A stretch of DNA of 64,000 nucleotides from Ciona intestinalis (lineage: Eukaryota; Chordata; Ascidiacea; Phlebobranchia; Cionidae): assembly GCF_000224145.3 (NCBI RefSeq), contig NC_020169.2, forward strand, positions 3,492,957 through 3,556,956, written 5' to 3'. Every line of letters begins with the position of its first letter. Positions within the stretch are counted from its first letter, which is position 1. The position numbers and the translations under genes are program-made. Positions 24,001 through 34,294 of this stretch are shown here, in pieces. The notes beneath the pieces were generated by a model. It saw nothing but the letters and a program-made list of their open reading frames with translations, had not been told where the DNA came from and searched no databases.

Positions 24001-26192
24001 CCGGTTCCTGACCTTGCCTCAATAAAGCATACGGGTTGTTCCCATCAGGTAACTTGCTCTCTGTAACTGCTTTCGTCTTGGGTGCTGAAAATTAATGAAA
24101 AAAATTTATAAACAAAAAGATGATATATATAATCGTTAAATTAATACATTTATGTAGCCTAGTAAATTTAGAGAAAAAAATAAATGCAGGCAAACAGGAT
24201 AGAGTATTTTAGATTGTCAGAGTTTTATACAACAAATAAGTTTAAACAATGACCTACTGACATAAATCTGTTAAACTTCTCAAGGTTGTTTAAGTGTTTA
24301 TGTGTCCCACCAGGTTCATGACATTAAGTATTTGAAATAATAAGAACAAGGAAACAAATCTGTTGTGAATGCTTTTACAAGCAAACAAAAGATATTGAGT
24401 TACAGCTACGTAACAGTTACATGGTAAATAAAAGAGTAACAACAAAACAATAGGACTGGGTGGGAACTGAAAGCTGGATTTGTTTTTGCTTGAAAATCAG
24501 CTCTGTAATAATTTTCCAGCACTTAGCTTAATGATTAGGCACTTGCATTGTAACCAAGGTTTGATAGTTGATGTTGCTTTTATTTAAGGCATTTGTGTTC
24601 ATGGAGAAAACATTTATGTGACCTAGGCACCATTAGGTTGTCCATATGTGCAGCCACACAAAAAAGCAATCACTTACAAAGTTACATTCATAGTAACTTG
24701 TAAGTAGCCATAAAATGTAAATAAGACAACAGCTAACATTGCCAGCCATCCAAGAGTTAATTAATGTCATGCGTTCATTCTAAAAAAGAAATTACCATCT
24801 TCAATTGCCTTGCTTTTGTCAACCAACTTTGAAAGAAGTTTTGATTTGTAAAACACAGCAGCACTGCAGTCATCAGGTGACACTCCATACTTTGCTTTCG
24901 CTCTTGAAATATCTCGAGGAAACACCTGGAATTTTTAACATATCTATTTTAATGATATATATGGGTTTAAGTTGTATTTAACTATAAAACAAATTTGTAT
25001 GATAAAGTATGAGGGTAATATCCTGTGTGTGTATCTCAATTACATTAATAAAAAAGACATGTTATTTTTTTATTGAATTAAATATATCCTGTGAAATAAA
25101 TACACTAGAATTTGGTTATAGTGCAAATTAACCTAGAAACTAGAAATAATTAACTTTTCCTTTATAATACACTTGTAAGAACATCACTCACGCTGGTAAG
25201 TGAATCCAGGATTGGAATATCAAACAACTTATCCATGTTGGAGACATAATGTAAAAATAATCGTTCCACATAATGTGATATGGAGGCAGATGCAACAAAA
25301 TGACTGTAGGGTTGAATCACAGCAAGTACATGGTTCAAATCAAGCCAAGTCTGAAAAAAAACTGATGTTACAAGTGTGAATGTGTTTTGCAATAAGTTTA
25401 GACATAGAGATATTAGTTTATCCGAATGTATTGGCATTGGGGTAATAGGCTAGTTCTGCAACAGGGGTCCTGTTATATTTTCCCCACACTGTGCAGCAAA
25501 ATGTGTGGCTTGATGCACCGGTGTTTTTTGGGGGGTGCGCACTGATTTTTTCCTGTTTGGCACTGGCGAAGAGTCCTTCAACTCTGGCCAAACTTAACCT
25601 AATGTATTGGGGTAATGGGCCTATCCTAGCCTAAATCCTAGGACCCATGGCATGCCTTGCTGCAGAACCTCATTCACATGGAATAGAACTCTAAGACTGT
25701 GAAAATATGATTTCGACTAGGCCTAACCAAACAATAAAACATAAAAAGCAAAAATCCTTACCTGTTTGGATGAGTTAGGTTGCAAAGCATTGATCATAAC
25801 CTGGATGATTTCTGTTATCAATTCATCTACATCTTCCAGATGGGGCTGACCACTGAAGGATATTGAGTAATCAAGCTTTTTTCGGAGAGGACCGATCCAT
25901 TGGGAGCTTGATTGTCGTTTGCTAGTAAGGTACATGAAAAGTTATTAATTAAGTTTTTTAAATTGCAGTCAAACGGAACAAACCAGCAATGTTAAAATAA
26001 TAACAAACAAAAACAAGAGTATTATATCTTTAAACTCCATGAATAAAAAAGTTTGGGGAGCATAATGAGTGTATTTATATTAAAATCTTACGCAAACGAA
26101 GATGCATTAACAATTCCAGAGTTTTCTGCAGAAATTGGAGGGAACTTTGGAGATGTAGGAATGAAAGACTGGTGATCTTGATAAGATGTCAT
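40..26192 (-). CDS. DNHD1: Dynein heavy chain-like protein, DNHD1 type (5' part, about 50 exons, runs off the left edge)
   Basis: This is the N-terminal half (about 2,590 residues) of a giant dynein-family AAA+ protein. Exon 1 (26092-26192) starts with MTSYQDHQSF; the last exon seen is 40-256. In order I see: a weakly conserved N-terminal region (25921 to about 18700); the stem (18165-18368, 17787-17906; 14363-14545 with LPLLSRL and RHWREVF); the linker (12724-12917, DKWMYLNKVF; 11685-11873, LYFLSDDD); AAA1 (from 9310); and AAA2 (from about 4278). AAA2 keeps FDGSINSNW, LLDDN and SPAVLSR. Canonical dynein heavy chains are microtubule motors. The divergent AAA1 and the unusual N-terminus point to the DNHD1 branch, which is linked to sperm flagella, and not to an axonemal or cytoplasmic motor. 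Exons are mostly 80-260 bases, and introns hold many repeats. The dynein family is certain; the DNHD1 assignment is by resemblance and needs a tree. Confidence 0.85.
1617..1735 (+). repeat. Dispersed repeat family 3, copy 1
   Basis: Shares with copies near 9655-9845 (inverted) and 63660-63838 the blocks ACAGGATAT, CAGTCGTTAAAACAC, ACACCTAGC, AGCCATTTATG and TTCTAATAGAAACA. The element class is not recognised. Confidence 0.6.
3288..3605 (-). mobile_element. tRNA-headed SINE-like repeat, long copy
   Basis: Read on the minus strand, the copy starts with a tRNA-like head: TGGCAAAGTGGTTAGC fits an RNA polymerase III A box, and GGGATCAAGGCTT a degenerate B box. A body follows (ATTAGTGACC.. region, GGTTGTCCAAATTATCAGCC in this orientation), and the end reads CGAGGATAAAGTTAGTTACATTCA with short tail repeats. 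It lies in an intron of the dynein-like gene. Confidence 0.6.
5703..6024. mobile_element. hAT-type MITE with 8-base target duplication
   Basis: The element at 5711-6016 has terminal inverted repeats TAGTGCTCTTCAACC and GGTTGAAGAGCACTG (one mismatch). It is flanked on both sides by the direct repeat ACTTAAAC (5703-5710 and 6017-6024). An 8-base duplication and this terminus are typical of hAT transposons. The element is non-coding. Confidence 0.85.
6657..6846. mobile_element. Small terminal-inverted-repeat element (MITE), complete copy
   Basis: About 190 bases bounded by TAGTAGGGTGGGGAAAGATG at the left and its near-perfect inverse CATCTTTCCCCACCCTACTA at the right, flanked by TA. There is no coding capacity. 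Five further copies occur in the window. Confidence 0.75.
8636..8772. repeat. T-rich low-complexity tract with internal tandem duplication
   Basis: Almost pure T with scattered A. A unit of roughly 45-65 bases containing TACATTTTTTTTTATTTTT is repeated. It lies in an intron of the dynein-like gene. Confidence 0.7.
8836..9044 (-). mobile_element. SINE-like repeat, truncated copy
   Basis: Contains the tail half of the same family (GTAACTTACTTTATCCTCGC, AGTCGTTATAACACAGGTGT as seen on the plus strand). It stops before the tRNA-like head and ends beside a dynein exon at 9083. Confidence 0.6.
9655..9845 (-). repeat. Dispersed repeat family 3, copy 2
   Basis: Plus-strand text TTCTATTAGAAG, CATAAATGGCTCGTTTGTCTG, CTAGGTGTAGCGACCACGC and TGTTGTTTTGTTGCTATATC is the complement of the family blocks. 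Confidence 0.6.
12505..12655 (-). mobile_element. SINE-like repeat, diverged copy
   Basis: Shares the AATTTGGACAA and GGACACATATGCCCAC blocks and the GCGCTGTAACCACTGTGCC head region with the family; the rest is decayed. Confidence 0.4.
13050..13215 (-). mobile_element. SINE-like repeat, diverged copy
   Basis: Shares TATGGCTGACAATTTAGACAACCCATT and the AAGTGTCTTGACCAAG block with the family, within an intron of the dynein-like gene. Confidence 0.45.
13547..13668 (+). mobile_element. SINE-like repeat, tail half
   Basis: Plus-strand orientation: CACCCACAAAGTAACAT, GGTGTATGAACACCCG, CGACTGTCGTTTTCCG, then a GAGGATAAA tail and ATTCATTCACATTCAT. Confidence 0.6.
14535..14600 (-). repeat. Three tandem copies of a splice acceptor
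   Basis: The sequence CATTTTTAGAGAGTAA (minus strand) occurs three times at spacings of 24 and 21 bases, so three identical-looking 3' splice sites precede exon 14363-14545. Only the one nearest the exon keeps the frame open. Confidence 0.8.
15125..15395 (-). mobile_element. SINE-like repeat containing a 21-base G run
   Basis: Family blocks flank an uninterrupted run of G at 15255-15275, where other copies have a T-rich stretch. The copy ends near GGTAGCAGCGAAAAGCC. Confidence 0.6.
16568..16765 (+). mobile_element. SINE-like repeat, tail portion
   Basis: Plus orientation: CAACCCAGTGGTCACTAATG, ATTATCAGCCACACAT, CTGGCACGAGGTGTATGAAA, and the GCGAGGATAAAAGTAAGT end. Confidence 0.6.
17978..17998. 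repeat. TA microsatellite
   Basis: A run of about ten TA dinucleotides in an intron of the dynein-like gene. Confidence 0.8.
19575..19710 (+). mobile_element. SINE-like repeat, partial
   Basis: Plus orientation with CAACCCAGTTACTAATGGGTTG, CACCCACAAAGTAACAT and GGTACGAGGTGTATGAACAC blocks. Confidence 0.55.
20226..20410 (-). mobile_element. SINE-like repeat, diverged partial copy
   Basis: Begins AATAAATAAATGTAACTTATTTATCC and keeps the AGAAGTTACTACGTATATAAC and ATGGCTGACAATTT blocks. Confidence 0.5.
22570..22900 (-). mobile_element. SINE-like repeat, near full length
   Basis: Runs from GAGTGTAACTTATTCAATCC through the body to CGTGCTAACCACTTTACCACAGCGCC, the complement of the tRNA-like head. 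One of the two most complete copies. Confidence 0.6.
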
Positions 26193-27093
26193 TCCGAAAA
26201 TCAGATTTGCAATTCAGAAAATCATTTGAACTGCATTTTTTGAATGACAGGAGAAAATCTTAACATACACTGTTCTGAACCTATAGGGTGACAATGGAAT
26301 TCAACATAAAAGGAATTAAGTAAACAATTTAGTAAAACAAAATAAACGGTGTCCAACTTAACAGTAAGAAAGTAATACATGCTGTTTGATAAAGTCAAAT
26401 TATTAAAAAAACGTATGTCAAATTTTCAAAACACACAACATATGGAGTCGTGTGTTGTCATAGTTTCCCCAGCTTAGACTAAAGTAGATACGAGCAAATA
26501 CTGTTTAAATTTGTAAACGAAGACATTGGTTATCTTCTAATAAATTTAACGCACAATTAATTAATGCAAAATTTGAGTAATGATTTATACTTTCATACTT
26601 TTCAACAACTTTTACTGCTATAAATTGCAACAGAAATTCCTTATAATAGAAAATGATAGGTATGTAACTTGTTTATATACCAACTCTGGCATGTAACAAA
26701 GGTTAATAGTTCTGTTTGTTTGCATTTAGTTGCTTTAATACTGCATTAAAAATACCTTTAATGTTCATCAATTTCAAAGTTTCGATATATTTTAACCTAA
26801 AGTTACTTTCTCCACAACTGTCCAGTGTTTACCATTTTTTATCAACAATACAGATCGATATACCAGAGACGCAGCGTCGTAGACTTCCAGTCTGCAACAG
26901 CATTTGCTGGTTGCTGGGATATTTATATTGTACTTCATTATATAGCGTCTATCATACGAAAAGGAAGGCAAGTTTATTTGAGCCATCTTTTAACACGTAT
27001 ATTTTACCTTTAGTGACACGCCTACTATACCGCATTTTGCACATATTAAGCAAATTTGCTGACGAATCGTTCGTAAACTTTCATATATGAAAG
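26193..27093. other. Divergent spacer between the dynein-like gene and AMPK beta
   Basis: About 900 bases hold the 5' flanks of both genes. I see no convincing TATA box or further exon. A short tract near 26680 (CCAACTCTGGCATG) resembles one near 1413 and may be a repeat fragment. Open frames here of 60-124 codons lack recognisable content. Confidence 0.4.
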
Positions 27094-28417
27094 ATGGGTA
27101 ATAACCAACAAAAACGTGCATTGGATGAGCAGCAAGTTCCTGGTGATGGCCAGCCTGCCAACAACCTAGTTTTAGAATCTCCTATGGAAGATTCTGGGTT
27201 TATTTTTCCAGACCATCATGATTTACTAACAGTAAGATTGTTTTTTCGATATACCATATTTTTATTGAATGAGCATTAATTAATCTTTATATTACAGGAT
27301 GAACTGCACAGTCCTAAAGATTTAACTGAACATAAAGGGAAAAATATTCCAGCTGTTATAAGATGGAAAGGTGGAGGAAAAGATGTAAGCCATCAATTGT
27401 TATCCTATCATTAATTTGTATGTTAATGTTGGGTATGGTCGTTTCGTACTACTCTTCGCACATACTAGATGCTTTACCTCGTCTAATTATGAATCAATTA
27501 AGACAAGATTAACACTTAACAACTCCTTTGTTAGTAACTTGACTGTGGCATAAATTCAGAATGATAAGACAACCAGTTGTCTCGGTAAACGTAGAATTAC
27601 AAAATAACATTTAAATCGACCGCTTCAACACGTCGATCACTACACTAACATGTCTGATTTTCTCAGATCTACATATCTGGCTCTTATGATAACTGGCAAA
27701 ACAAATTGCGATTGAACCGAAGTCACGATGATTTCGTTGCAATTGTTGATCTGCCGGTGGGTGAACATGAGTATAAGTTTTTCGTAGATGGAGATTGGAA
27801 AATTGACCCAAATGAGGTTTGGTATTAATATAATAAATTGTGTTTCAATATCATTGAACTATTTTTATTCCAGCCATCTAAAGAAAACAAAATGGGGACA
27901 CTCAATAATGTTTTGACTGTCAAACCATCTGACTTTGAGGTTTTTGAAGCTTTGGCCTACGACTCATCTGCTCCAGAAGTTATCAAAGGTTCGCCAACTT
28001 TTATTTTAGCCTTTCATGCAGAAACTTTTAGGATTTATTTTATATATCGTTGCAGAATTCTCCACCTCCCCAAATGAAAGTTACACCCAGGATGTCCCTC
28101 GTAGTTTACTAGAAGATTCCAGTCTTCATCCACCTACATTGCCACCACATTTACTCAACAAAGTCCTTTTAAATCAAGATATAGATATGTCGGTGAGGAT
28201 ACGTCATTTGTTAAAATTTATATTTCTGTTCAAACCAGTGCACTTACCTAATCTTATGGTTCTGTTGCAGTACGAGCCCTCTCTGTTGCCAGAACCTCCT
28301 CATGTTACGTTAAATCATATGTACGCCTTGTCAATTAAAGATGGGGTAATGGCACTCAGTGCAACTCATAGATACAAGAAAAAATTTGTCACCACACTGC
28401 TGTACAAGCCAATTTGA
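27094..28417 (+). CDS. prkab: AMP-activated protein kinase beta subunit
   Basis: Six exons (27094-27231, 27298-27384, 27667-27816, 27874-27988, 28056-28192, 28271-28417) join in frame to 257 residues, close to the 270 of vertebrate PRKAB1/2. The protein begins MGNNQQKR, giving an N-terminal glycine for myristoylation as in the family. The carbohydrate-binding module is clear: IRWKGGGKD, SGSYDNW and EYKFFVDGDWKIDPNE. The C-terminal ASC domain contains LPPHLLNKVLLNQD, LLPEP, LNHMYALSIKDG and the ending KKFVTTLLYKPI. The subunit scaffolds the alpha and gamma chains of AMPK, the cellular energy sensor, and binds glycogen. A polyadenylation signal AATAAA lies at 28583. The gene is divergent from the dynein-like gene. 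Vertebrates have two beta genes; this looks like a single pre-duplication form, so I give no number. Confidence 0.96.
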
Positions 28418-28965
28418 ATTGATCTTGTGTGGATTTATCTTTTATACTTCTGTGTTTTGTGGGAATGCATGTTTGTTTATAACATACAGTGTGTAATGTT
28501 CAATTCTAACCATGAGTAGTCGACTACTGCTTTGTGGGACTCCCTGAATAATTGTTGTTCTATACTCTCATGAATTAATTGCAATAAAGTAAAACATGGA
28601 GACGTATTCCATAAAATCAAACTCTGTTCAAAATGAAACGAGAAACATGGGTCGGACAGATGACATAATTTACAAGAAATTTGAAAAATTTTGTTTACAG
28701 TAAAATACATGCAGGAGGTAAGTGCAATGTACAGGAAAGCCTCGCAGATCTATTAAAAGCTGTAATTAACCAGACTTTGTCGGAGGGGTTGATTAAAAAA
28801 AGAACTTAGTCATGAAAATATGACAAAAAAGAAGTACATGATACAGCACTCAAATAGTGTAGTTGACATACAAACTCTACATTTTGTTTACTACAAAACA
28901 TTAAACCAACAACTGCTGATGTTTACTTATTAATATTTAAGGCAGAATATAAAGGAAATGTTTAA
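28418..28965. other. Convergent spacer: 3' ends of AMPK beta and the Act1-like gene
   Basis: Contains the AMPK beta 3' UTR with AATAAA at 28583. No exact AATAAA was seen for the opposite gene. Nothing else was recognised. Confidence 0.5.
28583..28588 (+). terminator. Polyadenylation signal of AMPK beta
   Basis: AATAAA 166 bases after the stop codon, followed by GT-rich sequence. Confidence 0.6.
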
Positions 28966-31900
28966 TCACTTCTGGGAAGAATCCTGCACCACTGGTGTCC
29001 GAGATTTTCTGCCACTGTTTCTTGAATTACTTCTTGCACTCACAGAATCATATCGCTCAATTATGCAATTTGGCACTGGACCCATCTTCGGCTTGATGTA
29101 TTTTTCTTGCTTCAACAAGCGATAAAATATGTCCTCAAAGTCAGTTGGCCATTTGTATATTTTTGTGTCACGCAACCAATGTGGAACATGACACTTGAAA
29201 AATAAATTTTAAATTAGACCACTGACAAAGTTTTAAGAACCATAAGACTAGATCATGCTAATGAGTCAAGTTTGGACTTACACCACACAAAAAAACAACC
29301 TATCCAACTAGTAACTTACTTTATTCTCGTGCGGCTGGTGAAAACAGTCGTTAAACACGTGTATTTATACACTTCGTACCAGCTTACGATTTACCAAGTA
29401 TATTACTTTGTGGGTTAACTTACCCTGTCCCCATTGCTCACAAGCACTGGTATGAATCTATAGTTGCGTGAAGATTGAGCAATATATTCAGAAAGAAGTC
29501 TGCGGTAGATATACTTCGTGTTGAGCGCTCGCTCTCCTGGTTTCAAACTCTCACCTTCTTGAGGGTCTACCTCTTGCATATAACCAGGACTTACACAGAT
29601 CAGTACAAAGTCACACTAAATGTAAAAATTTGAATGTCAGTAAAACATAATTTGGTCAAAACGTATTAACACTAAAACTTTTAAACAGGTATTGACTAAT
29701 CTAATGCATGCAATAGTTTTGAAATAATTTTCCCAATTAAAATATAAAACTCCTATGAATATAGTACAATTTTTCCATGTTAATACATACTTCATAAAGG
29801 GCTGAGTTTAGCCAATCTGAAATGCTGAGAGATTGCATATTCTCTTCCAACATGTCAACTTTTACATCAATACGGTTTTGTATAAGAGTCTGAGAGATTT
29901 GAACAACTTGTCTCATGTGTTCCTCATTGTGTGCCTCAGCATACGTGATGAAAACTAGTCACATTGAACTTGTTAATACAGGAAACAATTGAATTGTCAA
30001 TAATAAATTGTCGTTATTACCAGATAAAAAGGATAAAATGAGAATGCATTAAAAAATAACAATTGAATTTTTAATAATCCATTGTCAAAATTGTTGGTAA
30101 TATTCGATAAAAAGGATATAATAAGAATGTATTGAAAAATTAACTTATATATATATTTAGTAAAACTACCAGTAGAACAGACTGTGTTAAGATTTAGGCT
30201 CAAATTAATTCTGTAAAAATTGTGTTTTTAAAAAGGTTTATACAAACATCTTTATTATTTTTGGTTACCTTTAATATTTTCTCTCATAGCAGGTGCATTT
30301 ACTGGGGGAGCAGCAGCTGCGTCTACTGTTTGCTGCTGGTAAGGTCGTGTCTGCCCAGTCTGCTTTTCAGAGTCCTGCAATTTTTATTCCGTGTATGAAA
30401 CACACCAAGTATAAGATTTATTTGACTGTAGAGTGTCTTACTGGTGTTGGGTTAGGATGAGCTGGTGGGACATTATTCCAAGCTGCACCATTTCTTCTAT
30501 GCTGGGGTTGATGTTCTGTTTTTTCTTGGTCATAACTCACATGCGGTGTCTCAAAGTAGCTATATCTGGTCCTAGCAAAAAAAAACAATAACTTACATAC
30601 ATCAATGAGCCAATGACATTATTTACTGTTTGCCAGTTGATTTCAATAGCTAAAACAATATAGGCATATATATCACTACATAGTAAGTAGTACTTACTCA
30701 TCACTGTGATTTGAACCATCAGAGATATGTCGTAGATGTGGTTCAGCTTGAGACTTCTGCAATCTTTCGTGGCTGGGGTAACTGAAGAAATAAATGTTAT
30801 ATAATAGACTCTAGAAGTTAGACAACTGTTAATATAACAACTAATTAGGTAAATAAACATTTTAACCAACACACTTTACAATTACCAAGCACATAGAAGT
30901 TTATAAATCAACAACGTTTACATAAGTATTGTTTGTTTAATGTGTTATGCTAGCTGACTAAACGCAAAATACTTTGTTGCGTAATGTCAAATGGGTTTAC
31001 CTTTGTACATATAATGGAGAGACATTGTTGTGAGAATTTTGTGAATGTTGTTCATGTTGTTGGTATTGCCTGTTCGGAGGTAACCCAAAATCTTTGGGTA
31101 TCGTTTCTTCATTTGTTTTTATGGGAGGTGGGTTGGTACTGTTGTTGGGGTAGGTCGGCTCTCTTAATGACATGGATTCGTACCAATGGATGACATACGA
31201 ATCATCAAAATTGTGGCCACTGTGAAACTTACAACCGTTATGTGAGGACACCATATTTGGATAAGGATAATCTTGAGGGTGCGGCGTCTTGAACATGCTT
31301 CCGTTGGGGGCTAACCTCAATGAAAGGGGACTGTTGTTCATCCTGTTTTCCTTGTCAACTACAAAATAATAACAGCATTAATTTAAAGTTGAAAATCCTG
31401 CCTAAATTATTACAGCAAACTTACTCTGTAAATGTTCAGGACTTCCATTGCCAGGTGGATTTTGCACAGGTTGTTTTTTATCTTTGCAGATTTCCAACGC
31501 GCTTTCAACTACTCGGTTCTGTGACAATAAATATTGTTTATTCGTGATAAGGTGATACTTTAATTAGGTAAATAATAGTATAGATTCAAAGAAGTGAGGG
31601 CTAAAAACAACTTTTCAAGTGATCAATAAGAGTGTAAATGTTTAAAACCTAAAGTATTGATTGTGGCAACCTATTTTAGACTGGCGGTTATATACACGAA
31701 TTTTACTGCATGCTAATGTAGTAATATTATTTACAAAGGAAATAATTTGTGTGAGTATTTTATTACGTGGTCAGGTTCAGCTGGAATTTGTACAATGTCA
31801 CTGAATTGTTGTATTGATGGATGGTTCAACATTCCTGAAGAATAACCCCCTCTAAATCCTGCATTGGTTGAGTAGCCAGGTGTCTGGAATTCATAGAAAA

Positions 31901-33413
31901 CAAACAATACAGTTTGGTGCATTGTAGATAAAACACAATAGGACAGACAGTCTGTTGATTTGCCTCTACAACAGAGGTACTCCCACTCATCAGTAGTTAT
32001 TGTGCATACTATGTCAATTAATTAACATACACAAATTGATTCTATATTGTTATATTTTCATTTTTGCCTTGAATATTACATTTATAATATCTCAAATTAA
32101 CCAAGACTTTCAATAAGCACTCTTGTATAAAATAATATGATTTTAAACATGTAAATTATATTCAATCTAACTCAAACTTGGAATGTTGGAAATAGTATGA
32201 ACAAAACTACAATCTAAGATGATAATATTATTTAAGTTCTTAGTTTTTTTTTCTTTAACCTAATTGTGAATATTTATTTTTCCAAAAGTTTGTGTAGAAA
32301 AAGACAGGCTTAATTAATTCAACACTAGGATTGGCTACAAGATTTTAAAATGTTAATAACTAAAACAGTGGTTGCCATTCTTGATTCGTTGCATAGGCTG
32401 CATTGGGAACATACATTAAAAGTCAATGATGCAAAGGGATTCAACATTTCTCGGAAGTTATGCGTCAGCATATTTAAGTTGCATGTGAGGCGTCAGCAAG
32501 GAGTGTGTTAAGGAAACTGGAAATTTTAATCATACAAACATTGTATTCTTAAGGTCTAATTTTAACCAGAATATAAATTGATTTAAATGACATTTTTACC
32601 ATTTGCACAATAATCTAGTTATCCTAAAAAAGTCTCCTTTTAACAAGATAAAAATGTGTTATTAAGTTATCCTTTTAGGAACCACAAGTGTATTGTTTTT
32701 TGCTTGCAAAAAGTTATCTTAAAAAAAAGGGCAATAAATACAATCAAATCTTATAAACAAACAAAAAAAAATTGCTGGTCACCCTCAGTCCTCCACCATA
32801 CATTTTGTCACTGAATGGAATTTAATGATCTAATGAACACTGGATACTTTCTTTATGCAAACATCTTAAAGAACAATGTTTTTGAATACCAAAACAAGAT
32901 ATTATTATTATTATTATTTATATTACAATGTAATGGCTGTAGCTCTAAGTTCAAACCACAAGCAATTAATGAAACCCTAAATTGGAATTTCTTGCTTTGT
33001 CAGTCAAAACCTTCAAATTTGGGTCTTTAATAAGACTATGGGTTACCAGTGGTTGCAAACATTGCAGATATGGATGTTATATGATCCAGAAGCGCTACGT
33101 AACCACGCTCATTAAACAGGAAATGACCATGCGCGACTTGCGAATTGAATTACAACAAAATTTTGATTCTATAGAATTTTTTGAGATGTTATTTATAATC
33201 ATTTTACACATTAATACATACATAACAATTTTTATAACACCTTACCAAGACATTGTTTAATTCTAATATTAATTACATATAGATAAGGCTTTAAAATGGC
33301 ATAAAATAAGTTGAAATTAACATCTACATCATAGATAAACTTACCGAGTTATGTTGGTCAGGTTCAAAATATATCTGCCCGCTTTGGTCACACATTTTCC
33401 TCCCCGTTATCAT
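28966..33413 (-). CDS. TRAF3IP2: Act1/TRAF3IP2-like adaptor with SEFIR domain
   Basis: Ten exons join in frame to about 513 residues: 33345-33413, 31767-31883, 31425-31518, 31001-31358, 30698-30781, 30442-30571, 30269-30374, 29791-29954, 29424-29615 and 28966-29193. The C-terminal 190 residues form a SEFIR domain: VFITYAE opening, SDWLNSALYECDFVLICVSP, LNTKYIYRLLSEY, NYRFIPVLVSN, then HVPHWLRDTKIYKWP and IFYRLLKQEKYI. This order matches vertebrate Act1 (CIKS), the adaptor that joins IL-17 receptors to TRAF6, and not the receptors themselves, because no membrane segment is present. The N-terminal 300 residues are low-complexity (Asn, Pro, His, Gln, Ser) and not conserved. The start is chosen as the first ATG after an acceptor-like TTTCAG (exon begins near 33461); a second in-frame ATG follows six codons later. 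Confidence 0.88.
29318..29420 (-). mobile_element. SINE-like repeat, short copy beside an Act1-like exon
   Basis: Contains GTAACTTACTTTATTCTCGTG and ACTTTGTGGGT. It ends within a few bases of the donor side of exon 29424-29615. Confidence 0.55.
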
Positions 33414-34294
33414 GAAATAAACGGACAGAATCAGCAGTATAAACTCAAAACGTACACGGCTCTGAAATCAAAAACAAATTAATTTAAATAAAACTTTCCA
33501 GACGTAAACAATTTTCCGTGTCTGCGTTCACGCAACCCTCAATTCAGTATTCATACACCTCACCATCGTTTAAACCATTCTATTTTGGACCATATGTAAG
33601 CATGCAATCTTGCAGTAAGAACAGGTACGCACAGACTGTACGTGACTAACCGGGAAATGCGCTTTCGGAAAAGTGTTCCGTGATCGCACAGTTGCATTTT
33701 GCAACACTGCAATGTCCCAAATCATGTTTAATAAGAAGTCTTCCAGATTTTTTCATTCCTGGTCCCAAATTTTAACAAAAATAATATTTATTTACAATTC
33801 TTCATAAATTTATTGACTTTAAATATATTTTAAAGCAAAGTTTGCAGCCGTTGTTGTATGAAAAGTTATATTTCCACCAGACCTTTACAAACCACCGATA
33901 ATGTATGAAACCAAACGTAACCGTTTTAAAACTGCGACGAAAAAGGCGCGTTGTTTCAGTTTGTGTTATCGCAGCTGTTTAGGTATCTATGATCGCAGGT
34001 TTAATATGTTGGGTCAACGTTATATCAACAACGTACCATGACTTTTAAATGTGAGTGTTATCACATAATCTAGTATTGGTATGTTACATAATCCAGTGTT
34101 AAAGGTTTCGTTTATTACTCGTTTAGCATTATATTAGTACTGATTTTGCTCAATGCAAATATTTTAATTCAGGTTGTTACTTACCGATATTTCTTATTTT
34201 TAACAGTCAATAATGTATAATGGAAATTTAAAATTAGTGTACAATGGTATGACATTTTAATTGACACCAAAAGTGCAGCCCTATCTCGAATATC
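33414..34294. other. Divergent spacer between the Act1-like gene and ULK4
   Basis: Promoter-side DNA of both genes. An acceptor-like TTTCAG lies at about 33462 (minus) and another, TTTTTAACAG, ends at 34206 (plus), so both genes may carry non-coding 5' exons or receive a spliced leader. No other element was recognised. Confidence 0.4.

Noticed and set aside
25440..25700. Possible second hAT-like element (CACCGG, GGTGCGCACTG blocks)
   Set aside because: Some words resemble the 5711-6016 element, but I could not find matching termini or a target duplication.
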